Source: Sanguinoderma infundibulare
Lineage: Eukaryota > Basidiomycota > Agaricomycetes > Polyporales > Polyporaceae
NCBI GenBank assembly: GCA_032821775.1
Contig: JAVLRN010000003.1
Span: forward strand, 310,001-374,000
Direction: 5' to 3'
DNA length: 64,000 nt
Position numbers and translations under genes: made by a program. This document shows, piece by piece, positions 43,233 through 54,255 of this stretch. The notes below the pieces were generated by a model. That model was not told the DNA's origin. It did not search any database and saw only the letters and a program-made list of their open reading frames with translations. The number at the start of each line of letters is the position of its first letter. Within the stretch, counting starts at the first letter, position 1.

Positions 43233-44133
43233 CGAAGGGAGGCGTAGCGACCACCCTATAGTCAAAGATCTAGTCTCCGATGCGCTCGACTCTGCGCTGT
43301 TCGATCGACTCCCAGCATCCGGTTCACCTTCCACCGCTCCCGAATCTCCGCATGGCCCATCACCTCCATCCTTGACACTTGTCCCAGACCAGCCTAGCAG
43401 TAATTTCCGGCAATCCTCCACCACAGTCGACTCTACCCCGGTTTCATCAAAGTCCGGTGACTCACTGTCCTCGACAGGCGATCGAGAGGCCCCACTCCCA
43501 CCGGCTTTCCCTTCGCTCGAAACTCCCGTGGCAAGCTCCAGTGACGATAGCCAGTTGCAGCAAGATCTAGTCCCGACACACAAGCCGTCGTCCATACATT
43601 CCGAGAGCTGGAAGACCGGGACCGCCTCGTCCTCATCCGCGAACCCCGCTGCTGAGTCCCCCATCCGCGTGGGACCGGACCCCTCCTGCTCCCAGCACTC
43701 TTGCGCCTCCCTTCGCGATAGTCTCGGAATCGAACTCGACGCCACAACTTCGACCGCGACACAACCGGAGGCCACCAGCGACCCGGCGACCGACCCGGTC
43801 GCCTCGCTCATGGCATCCCTACGCCTTCGCCGGTCCGCTGCACGACGGCGGACTCTCGAACTCAACGCCGCAACCTCAACCGCGACCCAACAACCGCAGG
43901 CCGCCAGCGACCCCGCGGCCGATCCGCTCGCCTTGCTCGCCTCGCTACGCCTCCGCCGGTCCGCTGCGCGACGGCGGGTGGTCGTCATCGGCGAGTACAA
44001 GATTTACGAGCATCGCGGGCCCCCATCTAGATCTTCGGTCCAGCGGAGCACTAGGTGGCGCGTTCTGAGAGTTCTGAGTCCCCGGATGCCGGGTACGGGC
44101 GCGGACTCCGAGTCGGTCGTCGCGCGTGCGTGA
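43210..44133 (+). CDS. Low-complexity ORF with internal 42-residue repeat
   Basis: The frame is open from about 43210 (INQSDEGRRSD, VKDLVSDALDSALFDRLP) to the stop at 44133, without a good ATG, so it is probably a 3' exon. It is Ser/Thr/Pro/Ala-rich. Two tandem units of about 42 residues start IELDATTSTATQPEA (43731) and LELNAATSTATQQPQA (43857) and each end LRLRRSAARRR. The end is basic (VVVIGEYKIYEHRGPPSR). No family recognised. The sequence has no counterpart in the left arm. Confidence 0.4.
   Translation, partial: PESINQSDEGRRSDHPIVKDLVSDALDSALFDRLPASGSPSTAPESPHGPSPPSLTLVPDQPSSNFRQSSTTVDSTPVSSKSGDSLSSTGDREAPLPPAFPSLETPVASSSDDSQLQQDLVPTHKPSSIHSESWKTGTASSSSANPAAESPIRVGPDPSCSQHSCASLRDSLGIELDATTSTATQPEATSDPATDPVASLMASLRLRRSAARRRTLELNAATSTATQQPQAASDPAADPLALLASLRLRRSAARRRVVVIGEYKIYEHRGPPSRSSVQRSTRWRVLRVLSPRMPGTGADSESVVARA
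43731..43980 (+). repeat. Two tandem 126-bp coding units
   Basis: Unit 1 (43731–43856) and unit 2 (43857–43980) are about 80% identical by eye and in frame, each encoding a TSTATQ segment and a basic LRLRRSAARRR end. Confidence 0.75.
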
Positions 44134-44210
44134 ACCAGAGTTCCGTTTAAGATGCGCGGTTTGATTAGGTCTTATTCCTATGGTGTTAGAAGTTTGCATA
44201 GGACGATCAT

Positions 44211-44690
44211 TCATGAGTCCCGAAATATGGGGACATCGTAGACGTCACCAGACCTTCTTCGAGGGTCGGAGTAGAGTAGGAGCGGCAGTTCGGCCTGGTT
44301 ATAGCTCGTCAATAGGGTATAAGGGCCCTCCGGGCAGTCCTGGCCACGAATATGTACAGAATTCGGATCAAACATCGCGGTACAGTTTGGCTTCGCCTTC
44401 CTTTTACACCAGCGCGTTGAACGCCAAGATCCTTCAACGGACTGGTATAAAAAGAATGTACGACTTTCAGTGTCGCCCAGCTGGCACTGGAAGCGGCATC
44501 GTGTCTGATCTTGCAGTAACAACGCTCCGCACCGGCAATTGTGCGCCCTCCTGAAGCCGGCGGTACCAGCGGCGGTTGAACCTGAGTTACTCATTTCAAA
44601 CATCTGAAACGCGAAACCACGCGAGCCAGTGGCACCCATCCTCCCCGTCCCACACGGACTTGTTTCTGATTTCCTGTAGACCCAGGCCAC
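44211..44690 (-). CDS. Unrecognised minus-strand ORF
   Basis: A 159-codon open frame with cysteine-rich stretches (HNCRCGALLLQDQTRCRFQC) and a Tyr/Leu-rich end (YTLLTSYNQAELPLLLYSDP). Short upstream frames (44723–44905, YQVNAGADPKAMKPPGYDYD) could be an earlier exon. No family recognised and no firm splice joins, so it may be chance. Confidence 0.2.
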   Translation of the reverse strand: MAWVYRKSETSPCGTGRMGATGSRGFAFQMFEMSNSGSTAAGTAGFRRAHNCRCGALLLQDQTRCRFQCQLGDTESRTFFLYQSVEGSWRSTRWCKRKAKPNCTAMFDPNSVHIRGQDCPEGPYTLLTSYNQAELPLLLYSDPRRRSGDVYDVPIFRDS

Positions 44691-44929
44691 TTACATGTCC
44701 GACAGGAACATGTCGACAACTATTATCGGCAGCTCTCGCTTGGGCGACATTGGCACCGCAGGCGCGTGGCTGTACTAAAAGCAATGCAGCCTGTCAGTCT
44801 GTTGCCAGTGTCATAATCGTAACCAGGTGGCTTCATTGCCTTCGGGTCGGCTCCGGCATTGACTTGATAATAGGACGGTGAACTAAAAGTATATACTACC
44901 TCCACTCGAACTGGGACACCTGGCTTGAC

Positions 44930-46445
44930 ATGTTAACTTCCAGGCCTCCTCAGCATTCGATGACCTCTGCGCTGCTCGGACTCCTTAAACGCCTTTCCAT
45001 CCAGACTCCTACAGGCATAGGATGGGAAGTTCTGAAGCCCTCCCTCCGCCGCGACTCTCCTGGCCCTTCCGATACCTTTGGATGTAAGTCCCGACGGTGC
45101 CAACGTGGTAATGGTTTGAAGAAGAGTATTGACGTTCATATCAGCATCTCCGTCTGTTGAATCGTCGAAGACGATCACTTCGGACCTGCCACCGTTCACG
45201 GCCGACCTTCCGCTCGAATTGTGGCTGGATATTCTCGACCACGTCACCGACCGGTCGACCTTTGCAATCCTCATGCGCGTATCTCGCTTATTCTGCCATG
45301 CAGCCGAGCCCCGCCTATACCACACTGTTACCCTCGACCTCGATCAAACCATCTATCAATTTTGCCAATCGATAACCCAATCCCCTCACCGCGCAAAACT
45401 TGTCGCTGGGCTTCACCTCACCTTCGTGGACGGCCTACATGGGACCGTATTGCGCCTCCTCCTTCCCGTCCTCAAATCTCTTCGTAGTCTGGAATGCCTC
45501 ACCGTCAACATCTTCCATGATTGGGGACACGAGGTCCTAGAAGAGCGGCTAAACCTCAAGATGATCCTCGCCATACATTTCCCGTTCCTCCGCGGCTTCG
45601 CCACCAACAGCCCGCACGCTGCACACCTGCTCGTGCCGACCTTCCTCCGCGAACACCCATTCCTCGAGGAGCTGGAGTTCGGCACCACGCACCGCTCATC
45701 GTCCAAATTCCGGGTCGAAGACGTTGTCGGCATCCGCTTGCGGTGTCTCAGGGCCATCGCCTGTCATTCTTGGTTCTTGAGTGACGGTTTCCCTATCCCG
45801 GCCACGCTCACGCACTTGCACGCGACGTCGCTGAAGGCCGGCGAGCTCGGTCGCCTCGCACGGTTGCTGGGCAAACGTCTCGTGAGCCTGCGGATCTCCG
45901 AGTACGTCAGGCTCCCGCCGCATCTCGACGCCATGACGTTGAACGACGTCGCCGGCGGCTTCCCGCGCCTCCGCTTTCTTCAAATCGACATGGAACACGT
46001 AAGTGCTGGAGCCCAGAATATGATAATTCACCAATGCGATGACTCACTGTTTCAATTGCAACTTCGCCGGCGCGGCGCTGGTTTACATTTGCAGAAGGTC
46101 AAGCCGTATATCAGCAAACACCCCATCGATTGCACGGCCGCGCGCTCCAGCCTGTCCGACGCTCATGCGACCCCAAGCCCCATTTCCAGCACGGACTTTA
46201 CGCTCGTGCTGGCGTACACCCCACCCGCAATCCAGGCGGTTGACATGAAGGTCGCGGCAGCGTGGCACGACTTCCTCAACAAGACGGCGTTCCAGGTGCT
46301 CCACGATTGGAACGACTGCGTGGAGCGCATCGTCTACAGACACACCATCATCCCCTTCGTCTCTGTTTCGCTGAGCGAAGACGGGATGCGGCTGGTCCGG
46401 AAGAAGGATACGGCAATGCGGGACGATCGGTGGAAACGCGTGTGA
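44930..46445 (+). CDS. F-box-like protein, divergent family A (A8)
   Basis: Exons 44930–45083, 45145–45998 and 46095–46445 give 452 aa in phase. The second intron is 96 nt and in frame, but has GTAAGT and a TTTGCAG end at the family A junction. The N-terminal exon (MLTSRPPQHSMTSALL...) is longer than in other A genes; ATG 44960 is an alternative. F-box-like DLPLELWLDILDHVTDRSTF with LMRVSRLFCHAAEPRLYHTV is intermediate between A and B. LRR-like body with LREHPFLEELEF; tail module FTLVLAYTPPAIQAVD...VLHDWNDCVERIVYRH...DDRWKRV. Intact; no partner in the left arm apart from the A9 tail relic near 49.0 kb. Confidence 0.82.
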
Positions 46446-46887
46446 GGTGCAGTTCGGAAGGGGGGGTGGAAAGAGGCAGGATTCGTGTCGTGCACGGTTT
46501 GGCACGATCTCTTGTGGAAAACCTGTGGTAATAAAGCGTGATGATGATGGACTGGAAAGAAAATTTGGCGTCGATAACAGATCGGGCATTCTTGGACGAT
46601 CCTTGGAGGCCGAAAGCACATGTCTTCTGCGAAAATTTGCTTCTACGGCTTATGTGGAAAGCATCAGCACTCACTTAACTGATTTATGACGATGTCATGG
46701 TCTGTGCCACTGCAAGGAGCGACGGAGATTGCGATAAGCGCCTTCAGGTTACAGGTTGAATAGGCGCCTATTCAGAGGTCTTTCGCTGCCACGTCATCCG
46801 ACAGACCTCAGTTCGTAAGTCAACTTCCAACGCATGTTTAATATGCGCATGGAGTCACGCGCATTGTATTTTAGGACCGCCGTGACG
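46446..46887. other. Intergenic
   Basis: Short spacer between A8 and G2 in the same direction; no gene seen. Confidence 0.5.
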
Positions 46888-48816
46888 ATGAACTCCCAAG
46901 AAGCAGAAGCATGGATACAATGTATCATGGAGAATGAGCTTTCCCCGAGGTTAGTAGCCATCATGCGCCACGTCATCTTTCCTATGGTGGTCTTACTCTC
47001 TCGCTGTTCCACTACTTAGTGCTGAGGGCGTGAGTGAAGCGATTGTGCTCCTCATATCCCGCTCCTATATGACGTAAATCTTCCTGACAGCTACTCTCGG
47101 ACATAATCGAAGACATCAATGCATCTCGTCCGATTCACAAGCTTGCAAACGAGCTTCTCATCATCATCTTTCGGCTGGCCATCCCCGCACCGCACCCTGT
47201 CTTCGTAATGGGGTACGGATTCGGCCTTTGTCTTGTCGATGAAGAACAAGACAGCACGCCGGTCGTCCTACTATCACACGTTTGTCGACGGTGGAGGAGC
47301 ACAGCCCTTGGCTGTCCAAGCTTGTGGACACACCTGGACGGATACTCTCTTGAGCGGCTCAACGTCTTCGCAGGTCGATCCCGGCAACTCCCCCTTACCC
47401 TCTATCTCGACGAGGAGCGTATGGTATCACACACGACGGTGCTTTCAGCAGTTACATCTCTTGCTTGGCGTATCAGGAGGCTCGACGTGCATTTTGAGGA
47501 GAATTTACTGGATTCTCTCGTATCCATGAATATGCCATCGATCACCTGCTTCACCATGGACCAAACAAAACTACCCTATCAAGGGCGGCTATCTACTCGT
47601 GTTCTATTCGGGCAACACCGTTCAACACTGAAGGCCCTAGCCATCTCCGATATATTGTCTTGGCTCCCGATCAACGCATTCCCAGAACTCACGTACCTCT
47701 ACTTGTCCTTCTCCGAAACCCATTCTTTCCTTCCCTCCGATATTCTCCCCATGCTTAGCAGGATGCCTAACCTCGAAGTGCTCCAGCTCGCCACTGTGCG
47801 AGGCCCCATCTTCGATAATGACGATACGCCGTGCATCGGACCTGTGGTACTGCGTCGCCTCCGTTCCATCGCGTTTATGGAATGTGAGGCGCCCTCGGTG
47901 ATCGAGCTCCTGGAGAATCTCGAACTTCATCAAGTTACACTACTTCGCCTTGACTTTACGTCCAAATTTCCCCTGCTTGACCCCTTTCCTGCTATTGGCG
48001 GCCTGGAAGGCTTTGACGGGCTCAACATTATTCTCTCGGATAACGCCATGCATTTCTCCGCGGATGGACCGTCATGCGCGTTCTATTTAGACGGCGATAC
48101 TACGGAATCCCGGCCGGACTGGCAAACCTGGATCTCCCAACTTCCTCACCTCTCCAGCCTGCCATTACGCGACATTACCCGCATGACCGTTTGGGCTCCG
48201 CACAGCCATCTCACCACCTTGCCCGTGCTTCTTCGCCAACTCCCGCACCTCACCGACTGCTTCGTCACATTCGACGTTACGTTCCACCATCCCGAAAGCA
48301 CTGATGCGGACGTGGTCGCCCAGATCGCGGGCCTGTGCGCGGCGCTGGCGCAGGACCGTCCTGTGCTCTCCCCCGTGCTGCGCCATCTTGGCCTCTCCAG
48401 TCGTCTAGTGATGGAAGCTTCATTGCTCCCTTACACTGCGGCAGTCAAAGACATGGTCATCGCCCGCGCTGAACACGGTCATCCCATCCATACACTCACC
48501 CTAGAGCCAACTTCTGAAATCGACGGCCAGTCGTGGGATCGCGACTGGTTCCCCCGCTTCGAGAGCTCGCTCGAGGCTGTTCAGACGCGCGTCACAGAGC
48601 TCCATGCGATCGCCGATGACGTCGGATACTTCGATGAGCGTCGCTATGTCTTTAAACCTGACTTGCCCTCCAAATGGGAGGACGAACGTGGCGAGGAGTA
48701 CTGGTACTTGGAGAACACGCCTCGCTACTCGTTCCCTGTGAGTCCCTTCTGTCACATGCTCTCCTCACCTTCTCAGAGCCTAACTCAATGTGCTACAGTG
48801 GACCTCTTCCGGCTAA
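46888..48816 (+). CDS. F-box protein, family G (G2)
   Basis: Exons 46888–46949 (MNSQEAEAWIQCIMENELSP), a 10-nt microexon 47020–47029, 47091–48737 and an 18-nt last exon 48799–48816 give 578 aa with all phases matching. The F-box-like segment is HKLANELLIIIFRLAIPAP then LLSHVCRRWRSTALGCPSLW, the classic HVCRRW...LW pattern of basidiomycete F-box-like proteins. A long LRR-like region follows (FPELTYLYLSFSE, MPNLEVLQLATVRG), with a conserved end KWEDERGEEYWYLEN before the terminal intron. An ATG at 47208 starts too late, within the F-box. Its paralogue G1 at the other end of the cluster is on the opposite strand. Likely SCF adaptor, by family. Confidence 0.85.
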
Positions 48817-48984
48817 CTTCTGCTCCGAAATCATCAGGACAAGATACAACAGTATATTCTCAATCCACTCTCTGACGCTTGACCATTCCGGAAGCTCTCC
48901 GTGGTCGACGTCTCCGAGAACCAGCAGGCCTACCAGCCAAGCCCGCGGAGGGCTTGTAACCATCGTCGCCATCCTTGACTTCCA

Positions 48985-49132
48985 TCTTCATATCCACAGC
49001 CCCTTTCTGGAGCTCATCGTTTACAGGCACACGACCATCCCCTTCGCGTCCGTTTCTCTCAGTGGAGACGGCTTGAGGCTGGTCCATAGGTAGGATACGG
49101 AAATGTAGGAAGATCATTAGAAACGTGTGTGA
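48985..49132 (+). pseudogene. Solo tail fragment of an A8-like gene (A9)
   Basis: IVYRHTTIPFASVSLSGDGL then RLVHR is followed by a stop and decayed DTEM...KRV ending in a stop. Every segment matches the A8 tail (VYRHTIIPFVSVSLSEDGM, DDRWKRV). It lies about 170 bp past the end of G2. The upstream half of the tail is not recognisable. Confidence 0.75.
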
Positions 49133-49414
49133 GATGCCATAGGTACTTTTACGAGTGCGCCATTAGCGAAGAGTCCAGCGGCGTGTTTATATATTGAACT
49201 ATTCCATGAGGCGACACACGGGAACCTGCCAATGTTGTGGGGCATGAGCTCGTCCGGTGCGGCTGCGTGGGACACCCCAGTCGATGCGTCCGCTACCTGA
49301 AGGTGTGCGCTTGCCTAATAGTAAGAGACTGACACAAACCTTGCGAGCCAGAATGGGGACAAAAAAGCCCACCGTGCAGCGAAGACTAGAAAACACTTGT
49401 CGTGATCTTCCCAA

Positions 49415-49500
49415 GGACCTTTGCGGGAATGAACCAGAGCCTTCCTCCAAATGCTCATTAGCATTGAGAAGGAATCATACAACTACGCCAAAAGGCCTTG
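49415..49500 (-). pseudogene. tRNA-Pro relic
   Basis: On the minus strand this matches the intact tRNA-Pro at 3814–3897. The D arm and 5' anticodon half GTATGATTCCTTCT and the intron region with TTTGGAGGAAG are conserved. The T arm and acceptor are eroded (GGTTCAATTCCCGG reads GGTTCATTCCCG), so no stable acceptor stem forms. Confidence 0.7.
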
Positions 49501-50143
49501 CCACAAGTTAATATGGCGGCACGTCATACACGCCGCAAGGACAGGCGGCCTTGACCACTCCTTGGCTCTTTCCATCAACCGGCCACGGTGCCAGTAATTA
49601 TTATTCCGAAGCAAATGAACTATCAAATAAATTATCAACCAGTCCCGAGCCGCTTGGTTCTAACCTGCCCTCGTTTACCTCAGCATCGCACCCTTTCGTA
49701 TTGTGTCATAGAGATAGTCATCGACCCAACGCCACACCTTTACCACCGCGCGACCAGCGCGAGGCTAATCTTCCGATTTGACCATGCGCGTCGTTTTCGA
49801 TTTCACAGCTCGCGGAGACGGGTGGAGGCCGGCGTTAAGCAAGAAATCAGCCGCCAAGCCTGAACAGGGAGGAGACCTTAATAAACCGAAGAGGTCGAAG
49901 CAAAAGCTGATGAAGGTCAAATCGGACCATGACGATGACTACACGGCGGCGGCTGTCGGGGACCATGATGAGGGAAGCGGCCCAATCCGTTGAGGCTTCG
50001 CTTGGCAACACTTCGACTGAAAACAATGATGAGTTCCAGTTCCTGGTCTAGGGTATGGTACAGAAGGGGTAAACGAGTGCGCACACAATCGATATTGTAC
50101 ATGATAACGCGGAACAACCAAACCACGACACGACGCACCCGTA
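49501..50143. other. Intergenic
   Basis: No supported gene. A short basic ORF at 49784–49993 (MRVVFDFTARGDGW) has no recognisable relative. Confidence 0.4.
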
Positions 50144-52124
50144 CTACAGTCTGTCGGCCATACCCAAGTCGTGGGTGGCACGAATCAGACCATAGTCCTC
50201 CACGCCTTCCACCCACCCGGCCTTCGCCAGATGCAGCGGATACCTCACCTCGCTCTCGGCCCCAGCCCAGTCAAAGTCGAGGATCCGCGTCAGCTCCCCG
50301 ACGTCCGCGTCCGCACTGTTTGCGATCAGGATGTTCGGCGGTCGGATGTCACCATGGACGAGCTTGTTGTCATGCAGGACCTTCAGTGCCACCTTCACCT
50401 TCGCACGCACGGCCAAAGGAACCTCGTCTGGGTACTTGGCTCCCACCGTCTCGCCCTCGATGTACTCCATGACAACCAACTTGCGCGGCCCCGTTCCCCC
50501 GCCCGCCACCTCGTCCTCGGGCCAGATGGGGCCGTAGTACACCAGCGTGGGCGCGAGCCCCCGCTCCGCAAGCAGCCGGTGCGCCTCCTCACCGTAACGC
50601 TCGACAAACTTGACGACAAACTGCCGCTCGTCCTCGCAGCTCTTGACGAGGAACGTGACGCAGGACGGGTCCGCGCCCTTGAGCGGCCGCACGTACCGGA
50701 AGCGCACTCGCTGGCCGTTGAGCGGGAACGACGTCGCCAACGGGAAGAACCTGCTGTTCTTGTCATCTTTGTCGACGACCAGTTCATCGTAGTACTTTCT
50801 CAGGCCCGCGATACCGAGTCTGAGCGAGTAGAACATGCGGGCGAGGGCGAGGGTGCGGTGGTCGTCGATCACGCGGCTGTGGCCGATCCACACGTAGTCC
50901 GTCAGGCGATGGACGATCGGACCGGTGGTGAAAATCGCGCCGCAGACGGCCAGCCACGGGCCGGCGACGGCGATAATAAACGAAGGACAGAAGCATGCAA
51001 CAGCCAGCTCCTGCAGGTTGTTCCTGGGATGAGGACGGGAAAGACAGACATCAATCGAGACATGTACCTTTCGGTGTTCGTCGGTCCAAAACTCAAGGTA
51101 GGAGAATGAGCCCTGAACGGTTGGCTCTCCGCTCTGGCCAAGCTCGTCCTTCTCCTCGATGACGGCCAGTCCTGCTGCTGCTTCTGGCGGTCGAGAAGTA
51201 CGACGGTGGGCGATGAAGTGATCCGGAATACTCTTGTTGCGGTTCATAGGTTGATCGTTAACTGCATTGAGGAGATCCCTGAGCTTGTCATGAGTTTGGG
51301 TACGAAGATTTTCGGTAGTCGAGATCTTGGAGACGTAGGACATGAAGCTTGCTGTCGCTCGAACAACCTCGTCAGGAACCTCCAACGCGTCGTTCTGCAC
51401 GTCAGCAGCAAACTTGGCGAAGACAGGATGGTAAATATCGACCGGCGGAGCCAGAGGGCTCCAGCCTTTTGTGCCATATCGCCCGTCGAGAATGGGATGA
51501 GGACCGTCCTGATGCGTTTGGTAATTGAGTGGCTGTGCGCTGACGGAAGGCGATTGTCGATTAGTCGCATTCAACGCTTTGGTGAACTCTGCGGGAGGAT
51601 TAGAACCGCAAACAACGGCAAGGCAAGACCACGCACGATGCCGAAGTTCCGTTAGCTCGTCGCGTGCTTCTTCCTCAGCTGCCGGTGGCTTCGGAGGAGC
51701 AGGCCTGGGAGGTGCCATCAGCGCGATGAGGGCGGTTCCCTTGGCTGCTTCGCCGAACAATGTGTGGACCGGGTCGTCAGAAGACTCCCCAAGGTCGTCG
51801 CAAAACGTGTCGAGCTCCCAGTTGGACTCGAGGAGCTTTGCTCTGAGTTCGTCTCGGGCCTTATCGTCTTTCATCAAATGATAGCGAGGCTGTGGCGGAA
51901 AGGGTGGTCAGCATTCCAACAATCATCTGTGTAAGTGGAATTCGGGAGCCACTGACCTTGTATAACAGCACATGGTTGGTTTTGACATTCTCGTGCTCAG
52001 CCACGCGTTCACGCAGTTGGTTGACAGTCTCCGGGCGAGGGCATGAGAAGCTGATGAAGGCAAAGTCAACGTCCCCGTACTGGACGACGGGCCACAGATA
52101 CACAGTAATTTTGTCATCAGCCAT
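50144..52124 (-). CDS. Crinkler-type N-terminus with kinase-like C-terminus
   Basis: Exons 52124–51957 and 51889–50144 (67-nt intron, phase 0) give 637 aa. The N-terminal 60 residues (VNQLRERVAEHENVKTNHVL, LLYK|PRYHL) resemble the ubiquitin-like header of crinkler (CRN) proteins: a domain that opens with a strand on LWPVV, has a TV/VNQLRERV helix and ends LLYK. After about 300 residues of unassigned sequence (ELRHRAWSCLAVVCGS, AGPWLAVCGAIFTTG) the C-terminus is protein-kinase-like: KLVHGDIRPPNIL (HGD H568, Asp570, Asn575) and ILDFDWAG (DFD at about 594), with a possible hinge VVMEYIEGE. HRD is HGD and DFG is DFD, as in small-molecule-kinase-like and fungal kinase families, so activity is uncertain. 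CRN proteins are known as effectors and in genome conflict; the role here is unknown. Confidence 0.72.
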
Positions 52125-52459
52125 ATCAAAAGGAGAGGAGATGTGAACGAGAAAGATGAGATGAGGTGGTTGGTTGAAATCGAACACTGTAAAGCGCCCG
52201 TTTTTGAGCATTCTGTGTCTCGCGTGGCACGCCGGGCCGATATGTGCCGACGCATTTTGAGGTTTGAACGGCCGAGCACTGTATCAGAACGTGCATTGCA
52301 ACGGGCACGAAAGCGAATTCGGCACTAACATCCATGATGGAAATATATCCAAAGAGTGACGAGAATGATTACCGAAACGAACCCCAAATTACCAGCCATT
52401 CGGTAGATCTCTCTGCGTTCCTTCAACCGCATGACTCGAGCCCCCCAACCTCCAATAAA

Positions 52460-54202
52460 TCAAAACTCGATCAAAACCGCTTCCGTCGCCCTCAAGTCCA
52501 ACCCCTTGCTGAGCACCACCTTCTCCGTCACCACCTTCCCCGCCGGCCGCGGGTCGCCCGGCGTCTCGAAGCTCTGCCCCGCAAACGTCACGTTCGCCGT
52601 GTCGTCCGCGTGCTGGATCACGAGCCGGCGCGCGGTCGCCGTGCCCGTGACCTTGATGCCGGAAAAGTCGATGTGCACCGACGGCCGCGCGCCGGTGCTC
52701 GTCGTCAGCCACGAGTGGAGGTTGACGAAGACGGCGCGGGCGAGCTGGCCGTCCTCGAAGACGGCGTAGCCGGACGTGTTCGAGTCGTTCACGGCCAGCT
52801 CGACGATCTGCGAGGCGCCGGTGGACCCGATGAGGGTGTTGATGAGGATGCCGCCGTAGTAGGCCGGCTGGACGTGTGGGGGCTGGGGCGGGTTGACGGG
52901 CGAGCCGTCGACGATGGAGCGGTTCAGGCTGATGGGCTGGAACTGTTCGGATTTCGGATTGAGATGGATGAAGAGACGCGACCGAAGGCAGGGAGACTTA
53001 CGAAATTGTACTTGTATCCGATTCCTTCGTGGAAGAACGCCTGCTCGATGCCCAAGGTGGATGCCTGGAGGGTATAATCAACCACCCAGAGCGCGATGCC
53101 GGCCGTGTTGCTCACGCCCGGCGCGCCATGGCAAGCAATGCTATTCGTTTCGCTGCCGACACAAACCCGATCAACGCTGGACGTGACTCCTGATGCACGA
53201 TGACATACCCAAGAATATACCGCAGACCTTTCGCGTGAGTCGCGGCGATGTCGTCATTGAAAATCGAGAGGTTGCCGCGAATGGCGGACTTGCTAAGGAA
53301 CGACACGAGGGGGAAGTTGCCCCCATTGCAGAATGCAGCCGAGTAGTGGTGCTGCGAAATTCTGTGGATGGGACGCGTTCGAAGTTGTCCTCGCGACACG
53401 TGCATGAAAAGAACACTCACACGGAGATCGTCTTTCCAGGTGCGCTGTCGAGGATCCCCAGGTTGAATATTTCCCGAGGGGTGAACCCCTGGTTCGCGAA
53501 GGACGCGCCTTGCAGCGTAACAGGCCCCGTCGAGCTCCCGATCCCCGCGGCCTGGGCGACCGGGCCCGCGATGGAGATCCAGTCCGGGACGTACTGGTTG
53601 ACCGTCCAGTTGCGCGGACGCAGCCCGTTGTTGCTGTACAGATCCGCCTCGTTCCCAACCTCGATCAGATCGAGGACGACGCCGGACATGATGACAGCCA
53701 TATTTTTGAACGCCTTAACGATCGACTTAGCCATGTTAGCCGCATTCGTCGCGTTGTCCGCGCCCAAATTAACTCCCCACGTCATGTGAGTCCCACGTGG
53801 AAGGAAGCGCGACAGCTGGTAGAAGCCGTCGCCGACGATGATTGTGCTAGCCTCGGGGAACGGAGTGATGGTGTTCGGAGGGGGAAACTGGTCTTCGTTG
53901 ATGGTGACCGTCGGCGACCAGACCGTCTTGTCCTCCGAGTTGGCTCCGACGCGGATGTTGGGGGGCGTACCGGTGAGGTCGGCGTAGTTGAGGAGGGCGG
54001 CGGTCGTGAAGTCGTTGGGCGACTCGGTGCCGACCCAGTCCGGCCAGTTGTCCTGTTCGATGGAGAAAGAAACGAGTGTGGGGGAGAGGGTATGCGCACC
54101 AGAGGGCGCGGAGAGCGGAATGGAGACGTTGACCGAGAGCACAGAACCCAAAAAGGAAAGTATGAGGGCGGCAGCAGCTAGGAAGGTATTGGCGCGCGCC
54201 AT
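52460..54202 (-). CDS. Glycoside hydrolase family 79 (beta-glucuronidase type)
   Basis: Exons 54202–53421, 53361–53209, 53152–53002 and 52942–52460 give 522 aa with introns of 56–59 nt. Signal peptide MARANTFLAAAALILSFLGS. A TIM-barrel catalytic part carries the acid/base Glu185 in IEVGNEADLY and the nucleophile Glu313 in LGETNSIACHGAPG; the codons around Glu313 are split by an intron. Then come ALWVVDYTL, FFHEGIGYKYNF and a beta-rich C-terminal domain (LVIQHADD, AVLIEF) as in GH79C. The enzyme should release glucuronic or 4-O-methylglucuronic acid from plant or proteoglycan polysaccharides outside the cell. Several NxS/T glycosylation sites. A TATA box lies 54 bp upstream of the ATG. No lesions. 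Confidence 0.88.
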
Positions 54203-54255
54203 GGCGGGGGAGACGGGGTCAAATGCCTGCGCAACGTCATTAACGAGCCCCGCAG

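Noticed and set aside
50171..51109. 312-codon plus-strand ORF opposite the crinkler/kinase gene
   Set aside because: Antisense shadow: the minus-strand frame carries HGDIRPPNIL and DFD motifs, this one has only Arg/Val-rich filler.
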